Of a stretch of DNA of 64,000 nt, positions 59,168-64,000 are shown piece after piece. The notes below the pieces were generated by a model that saw only the letters and a list, made by a program, of their open reading frames with translations, made no database searches and was not told where the DNA came from. A program made the position numbers and the translations under genes. Position 1 is the stretch's first letter. Every line of letters begins with the position of its first letter. Origin of the DNA: Megachile rotundata (lineage: Eukaryota > Arthropoda > Insecta > Hymenoptera > Megachilidae); the NCBI RefSeq assembly GCF_050947335.1, contig NC_134989.1:4519501-4583500 (forward strand). Reading direction: 5' to 3'.

Positions 59168-60173
59168 GTGGGTCCCACAAAAGCATTCGTCAAGAGCGAC
59201 AGAGAGAGCCAGATCCTTCCGGGTGTGCACTTTACGGCCACCTCGTGTATTATCGTTTCATCGTCTCCCAGTCTCAACCCCCTTTTGCATTCACCCCCTC
59301 GAAGTGAATCTACCCCCTTGCACGCTCGTTCTCGTTCCGTGTTATAATAACGAGCACGCGTATCCAGGCCAGAAAAGTCTCGCTTGCAAATGAATTCCTA
59401 TCTGCCTTCTCTGTCTTCTCTCCTCTTTTTTGTTTTTAATCTAAAACCTGCATCATTTTGGAGCTTTCCTCTTTTGGTTTTCTACGCAGTTTCCTGGGTT
59501 TTAATCGATTTGAACTGTGCGTGCTTCAAGTGTTTTCATTTGGGTCATTTGGTGAAGGGGTTTTAAGTGGAAGTAGGTTAGGTTTACGTTGGGTACTATT
59601 AAGTTAGGTCAACTTAAATTATATTAGGTATGGTTAAGTTAGAATAGGTTAAAGGTTCGGTTGAGATAGGGTACGTTAAATTAGATTAGCTAGGGTAAGT
59701 TAAGTTGGATTTGATATTTGGTGAAATTAGTATAAATATAATTAAATTAGGAGAACTTAAATTACATTGGTTGAGATTACAATAGTTACGGTTGAAGATA
59801 AGCTTAAGGTTAAGTACATTAAGTTAGTTTGCACAAGAGTAATTTAGAACAAGATATAGATTATATTAAACCAGAATAGATACGTCAATTTAGGTTAGGT
59901 TAAAGCTGATTTAAATTTCAATTGGACAATGTTAAATCAAGTCTAGCGTAGCTGAAGTAGGTGTAGGGACATCTATCATCACAAAATATAAGAAATTTAT
60001 CTCTTAGTGCTCACCAATATTTTTAAATGTACTAAAATGCATACAATACTTGGCAGTAACACAAAAATGCCTTGCCTCACTTTTAAAATAAACGGCTTAT
60101 ATGTCCGTATGGGACATCACAATGAAGGATGCACGAGTGAAAAAGTTATCCGGATCTGCATGACGTGTTCTAG
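59168..60173 (+). other. intron, 1,006 bp, with telomere-like degenerate repeat
   Basis: Donor GTGGGT at 59168 and acceptor TTCTAG at 60173. The middle carries the degenerate AGGTTA/TTAGGT tract annotated separately, and the 3' part holds one copy of the CACTTTTAAAATAAACGG dispersed motif near 60075. Confidence 0.8.
59565..59915. repeat. degenerate AGGTTA/TTAGGT tract (telomere-like)
   Basis: Dense imperfect words GTAGGTTAGGTTTACG, TATTAGGTATGGTTAAG, AATAGGTTAAAGG and TTAGGTTAGGTTAAAG. TTAGG is the usual insect telomere unit, but the copies here are too diverged and mixed with AAGTTA words to be a recent telomeric array. It lies entirely in the 1-kb intron between the REM exons. Confidence 0.65.
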
Positions 60174-60434
60174 GAACGTCTACAGCGTTTCGTACCGCGA
60201 CTGGTACAGTTGCTAGCCGAATGGACAGAAACATTCCCGTACGACTTCCGGGACGAGAGGGTGATGGGTCACGTCAGGTCCATCACGCAGAAGGTCGCTG
60301 CGGTCGACGCTGCGGCCAGGCTGGAAGTTTCGGCACTGCTGCAAAACTTGCTGCTTAGACTGACGGCTCTGGAGAGGTATGAGGAGGGCCTTGCCAGACT
60401 TGCTACCGAGGCTGCGACAGACCAGCTTACACAG
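60174..60434 (+). CDS. RASGEF1B: RASGEF1-type Ras-family GEF, second REM domain exon
   Basis: Coding exon of 87 codons, phase 0 at both ends, acceptor TTCTAG and donor GTTCGT. It opens ERLQRFVPRLVQLLAEW and contains the near-invariant family block EWTETFPYDFRDER at codons 16-29. It then has a helical stretch rich in Ala/Leu and ends LATEAATDQLTQ. Vertebrate RASGEF1B has EWTETFPYDFRDER at the same place and a similar ...STDRLT end before its next block, so the boundary is well placed. This completes the REM domain. The start at 60174 was chosen because GAA CGT CTA CAG follows an AG and restores the family frame from the previous exon (GGK then ERLQ). The CDC25 GEF exons must lie beyond 64000; none was recognised between 60435 and 64000. 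Confidence 0.95.
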
Positions 60435-63028
60435 GTTCGTAAATACTCTGCATTATCACTGTCTAACTAGTACCTAATCCTCTTTTGCATTTTGCTACTT
60501 GTTCTGTTCTAACAACTCCGCCATCTTTGAACCACCGATTTTGTTGAAACTTCGCACAGTTACAGAGTACATGAAAAGTAGTCATTTTATGAAACATGCA
60601 ACTCTAAAGAGTAAGGCAGAAATTTACAGTTTAAAGTTGAAGTAAATATCATTCGTAATAAAATGTCTTCTTGAAAGTCATCGCAATATCTCGTTGTTAA
60701 TAACACGAGATTTGACTTTAATTCCGTGAATGAATCAAATATTTAGTGGTTCCTTGCTGTGGGACATTCGTTGAACATTGTGTAAATGTTTGCACAAAGT
60801 TGCACAGAGAAACGGATCTGTGTATGTTAGAAAGTGTATCGATACAAGTACAAAGGATGCAAGAGAGCTATTCAAATAGAACAAGAGTATCCTGTTAGGC
60901 GAACGGATTTGGTGTACGAAACTAACGGAAGACGGTCACGGCAAATACCATGGACAAAATATTATCGGTTCATTATACTGGATGTTCTCGGAGGTTTTAG
61001 CGTGTTACTGTTGCAGCAAATCGAATGATGGTTATCGAACTCGGTAAACATTATCAAACTTATTCGTTAAATACATGAATACATAGATTAATGCTGCTAT
61101 CTCGATTAAAATAAAGAGAACTAAATAGGTATACGGGAACTTTATGTCTGGTTTTGTGTTTATTATTAAATTTGGTAGTAAATGTTAAGTGAGTTTATTG
61201 TATCGATGGAAAATTTGATTATACTTTATACTCAATTTTAATTACTTAATTACTTTTGCAACTTACAAATTTGCAAGTTCTAAAACTTTTTAATTTCACA
61301 TTTCTTATATTCCTCATGTTTGTAAATTTTTATATCTCCATATTTTCCACTTTTAATATACTAAATATCTTTGTCCCCACATTTCCGTATTCCCAAATAC
61401 ACTATATTTTCCATGTTTGTTTGCCATATTGCCAAATCTCTATGTTTACAAATTCTGAAATGTATCAGTTCCATAAATTTGATTTCAATTTTGGCGCACG
61501 CCTTCGGTTGGTCTTGACTGCTCTAATCATTTGCCCCGAGCACTGACATTACACTGAACGCTCGTACCAGCAAATCCAAATCTGATAATCTCCCGGGATG
61601 CCTGACGCCACGTCAGCCATTACTGATTCAGTTTGAGTGCATTTTCCGCGTCCCTGTGTTTCGCTGTTGCATCCACATCGCGTCGATGGAACTAAAATAG
61701 CTTCCTTTTCCCATATCAACCAGTCCCTGCGTACGAATTCGATTTTCCGGCCACGTTCTTCCCTTTGACAGACATTTCAATATTTTGCCGCGACGCGACA
61801 ACATTCTCGAAGGATCCACGTGGATTTCATCTATCGCGGCTCGTGCTTCTGTTTGTACATGTTATTCGTACGATGCGATACGGTGCCGGCTGTGTGTCAC
61901 ACGTAACAGATATACTATCCACCCCGTTCGGATCTGTGCATAGATTCGAAACGCGTGCACTTTGTGCAGTTAGGCTAACAGGGTTATGCAGTTTCCCGAC
62001 ACGGGAGACAGTAACTATTCCATTTAATTTGATTACCTGGCGCACGCCTATCCGCCGCCGCGTGTAACACCTACTAATAGCTAATTTGCAACTGCATTAG
62101 TTAGTTAAATATGTCGGCGCATCGTGCACGGGCTAATCAGGACGGAATTGCGTGAGCGTAGACCGCTACAAGCATCATCGATGATCGTACGCGGCCCGGA
62201 GAAATTACCGCGTACACCCGATTGTTTCGTTGTGTGGCTGTCGTATCACAACGGAAACCCGTTTCGGATACCATTGCCGCAGATACACGGTTATGTTAAC
62301 GTTCGTTCGATATGTCTCCATTTTCGACGATAATATTCTGATCTAAGGGAAACACGATTATCCGGTTACAATTAGTACTGTGTAATATTTGATACTCCTG
62401 CGTGTATAGATTCTTATGGGGCTGTATTTTGTGAGCATGATACTCTGATCTATGATACTTTGAACTCTTGTAAACTCGCGGTATATTGCCAGGAATTATG
62501 TAGGAATGGAAAATCTCTTGATATTGACCATATAGGGAAAATGTGAGTGTGTTTTATAAAAATGGTGCTCTGATGCTGTATAATATTTTAGAATTTTAAT
62601 ATAATAGACTCCCGTTATATTGCCGCAAATTAGACTGTCCGGTTGGGAAGTCTCTTGACGCTTGATAGTTACATCTTTGAATTTTAAAATAGTAGACTCT
62701 TGTTATATTGCAATGGACGGCGCTGTCGAGGTGCACAATCTTTCGAAATTGGCACTATAGAAAAGATGCTTTCTGGTGACCAAATAATGAAAAGTAAATT
62801 TAACGCGTGGTAATTAAATTTGCAGCAATTTAAAGCGTGCATAACGTGGAATAATATTATGCATGGTAATATAATATATTGCAATATAACGCGTGGCTAT
62901 ATCGCATGTAACTGTTTAACGTACATGAATATAACGTGTGGCAATGTAACACATTACAATATAACCTTTGGTTTCATTACGTGTGGCTATAGAACGCATG
63001 ATTAGTGTGAACATTATATATGGCAATA
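60435..63028 (+). other. start of the next intron, no exon seen
   Basis: Begins at donor GTTCGT. It has AT-rich sequence, a short AAATTT-type degenerate array at about 61250-61480, and a balanced-composition island at about 61500-62330 where long open frames occur on both strands without a recognisable protein. From 62470 a degenerate repeat begins. No residue block of the CDC25 catalytic domain was found, so the intron continues out of the window. Confidence 0.55.
62470..63028. repeat. degenerate repeats (GTTATATTGCC and GCAATATAACGTGTGG words)
   Basis: The 5' part has about 90-120-bp units starting TAGACTC(C/T)(C/T)GTTATATTG at 62605 and 62692, with a weaker one at about 62477. The 3' part (62820-63020) is a looser array of GCAATATAACGCGTGGCTAT words at 17-20 bp. 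Array-like text resumes after the mariner (63917-64000), so the mariner is inserted in it. Confidence 0.55.
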
Positions 63029-63914
63029 CGAGGTGTGTCCCAAAAGTAACGAGACTGGTCCAATAAATCATTGTACATGTAGAATCAGTTCTCCGTGACA
63101 TTATCACCTTCAAAGTAGACTCTTTCAGCATTCATACACTTATGCATTCGGCGCTGCCATTGCTGGTAACAATTCTGGAACGAGGTTTTTGGAAGACCTT
63201 TCGGAAGATTCTCCGTTTTTGCCTAAACTTCTTCAACTGAGGTGAAATGGATTCCCTTTAAGCAAAATTTAACTTTAGAAAATAGAAAAAAGTCGCATGC
63301 AGCCAAAACAGGTGAATAAGGAGGATGCCCCATCACAGTAATATTTTTACTGGTTAGAAACTGCTTGACAGATAGTGTCGTGTGAGCGGGTGCATCGTCC
63401 TGTTGCAACAGCCATCCATCTGTGGCCTTTTTTTCCTAATTTTTTCACTAAATCTTTTTAGTACATCAATGTAATAGTGTTGGTTAACAGTCTGATCACT
63501 GGAAAACCACTCAATCATTACAATTCCATTAATGTCGAATTTTGATTTTGACATGCGTGCTTTCTTGGGTTTTGGGGATCCTGAAGATTTCCACTGCATC
63601 GACTGGCGCTTACTTTGCGGGTCATAGGTAAAAATCCATGTCTCATCACATGTTACAACAGATTTCAACAAATTTTACAAGAAACTTGATGTTTATTCGC
63701 TGTTCGGTTTTTGCGTTAGAAATTTTTCCGGCAGAATGCAGTTACACGTGTTCACTAAATAACGCAATACTTCCAAATGGTATGACCGATTCAATCGAAA
63801 TTTGAAACATGGATAAAGGAGGGATGTGGGATGATGCCACAAAAACAATTGCTGCCAATTCTATTGTTTTTTCAAGATACACACCGAGTCTCGTTACTTT
63901 TGGGTCACACCTCG
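63029..63914 (-). mobile_element. mariner-family element, internally deleted, copy 2 (886 bp)
   Basis: TA at 63027-63028 and 63915-63916. The left end reads CGAGGTGTGTCCCAAAAGTA and the right end read backwards CGAGGTGTGACCCAAAAGTA; both go on ACGAGACT. Same orientation, same internal deletion junction and same order of blocks as 4666-5562. It is 11 bp shorter overall, mostly because of a 10-base gap in the transposase frame. Confidence 0.93.
63085..63723 (-). pseudogene. mariner transposase remnant, copy 2
   Basis: The position equivalent to the start codon in copy 1 is ATT (63723-63721), so initiation is lost. After EQRINIKFLVK the same junction as in copy 1 leads to LKSVVTCDETWIFTYDP. The stop seen in copy 1 is absent here (SSDQTVNQHYY is open), but a 10-base deletion near 63420 removes the LWS region and shifts the frame before QQDDAPAH. 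The tail then continues FLTSKNITVMGHPPYSP and CDFFLF. Catalytic residues two and three are 34 apart. The two copies carry different inactivating lesions on top of one shared deletion. Confidence 0.9.
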
Positions 63915-64000
63915 TATAATGCATTACAACTTAATTTATAGTTATATATGCTGTGGCTTTGTATCACGTGGCTCCACAATTCATACAAATATAACACATG

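Noticed and set aside
58964..59347. 127-codon frame running through the REM exon and into the intron
   Set aside because: It is a shifted frame over the real exon (58958-59167); the true frame carries the REM motifs and ends at donor 59168.
60435..63028. Search for a CDC25 catalytic exon of the RASGEF1-type gene
   Set aside because: No block of the catalytic domain was found in any frame; the 60834-61028 frame has no family resemblance.
5280..63924. Upstream leader frames in the two mariners (ending MCSLKKPMEL... and MHYTRCDPK...) considered as transposase N termini
   Set aside because: They come from the terminal repeat and untranslated leader; the real start is MSNVKPEQR at 5370, and the N-terminal domain itself is deleted.

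Overview
The window is insect nuclear DNA. It is AT-rich, with long introns, canonical GT-AG splice sites, TA-flanked mariner/Tc1 elements and interstitial TTAGG-like DNA. The only host gene recognised closely resembles RASGEF1-family proteins. A hymenopteran, plausibly a bee, fits best, but that is inference from composition and repeat style. There are no operons, ribosome binding sites, CRISPR arrays or bacterial features, and almost all open frames are chance or repeat-derived.

The host gene runs on the + strand. Four coding exons are visible at 33746-33880, 35816-35893, 58958-59167 and 60174-60434. All are phase 0 at both ends and together give 228 codons. They encode a Gly/Ser-rich leader, a short linker and the Ras exchanger motif (RasGEF-N/REM) domain of a RASGEF1A/B/C-type guanine nucleotide exchange factor. 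Exon 33746 opens on a splice acceptor, so an upstream exon or promoter is probably outside the window or unrecognised in positions 1-33745. The catalytic CDC25 domain must lie beyond 64000. Introns are 1,935 bp, 23,064 bp and 1,006 bp.

The other roughly 63 kb is intronic or upstream sequence made of three interleaved materials. The first is at least a dozen low-complexity arrays, mostly built on an 8- or 16-bp period but with different consensus words. They lie near 0-0.4, 1.8-2.2, 7.7-8.2, 11.5-12.1, 17.7-18.1, 23.8-24.0, 27.9-28.3, 36.2-36.9, 38.4-40.3, 42.8-43.3, 51.6-52.6, 53.3-53.9 and 54.9-55.7 kb. The second is dead or non-autonomous transposons. These are two internally deleted mariners with the same deletion (4666-5562 and 63029-63914), an internally deleted Tc1-like element with about 122-bp terminal repeats (39045-40031), a 390-bp TIR element with a transposase tail (40365-40754), a piggyBac-like miniature element (24016-24254), a 393-bp solo LTR with TACA target duplication (41700-42092), a LINE 3' remnant (37016-37549), and a small inverted-repeat family around a TTTATTTTGAAAGTG motif. 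The third is about twenty islands of more balanced base composition, spaced through the introns, that hold no recognised exon and may include regulatory DNA.

No previously undescribed gene system could be demonstrated. The most informative observations are the shared deletion of the two mariners (a deletion derivative that was itself mobilised), the clean solo LTR, the piggyBac-like miniature element, and the window-wide 8-bp periodicity of otherwise unrelated arrays.
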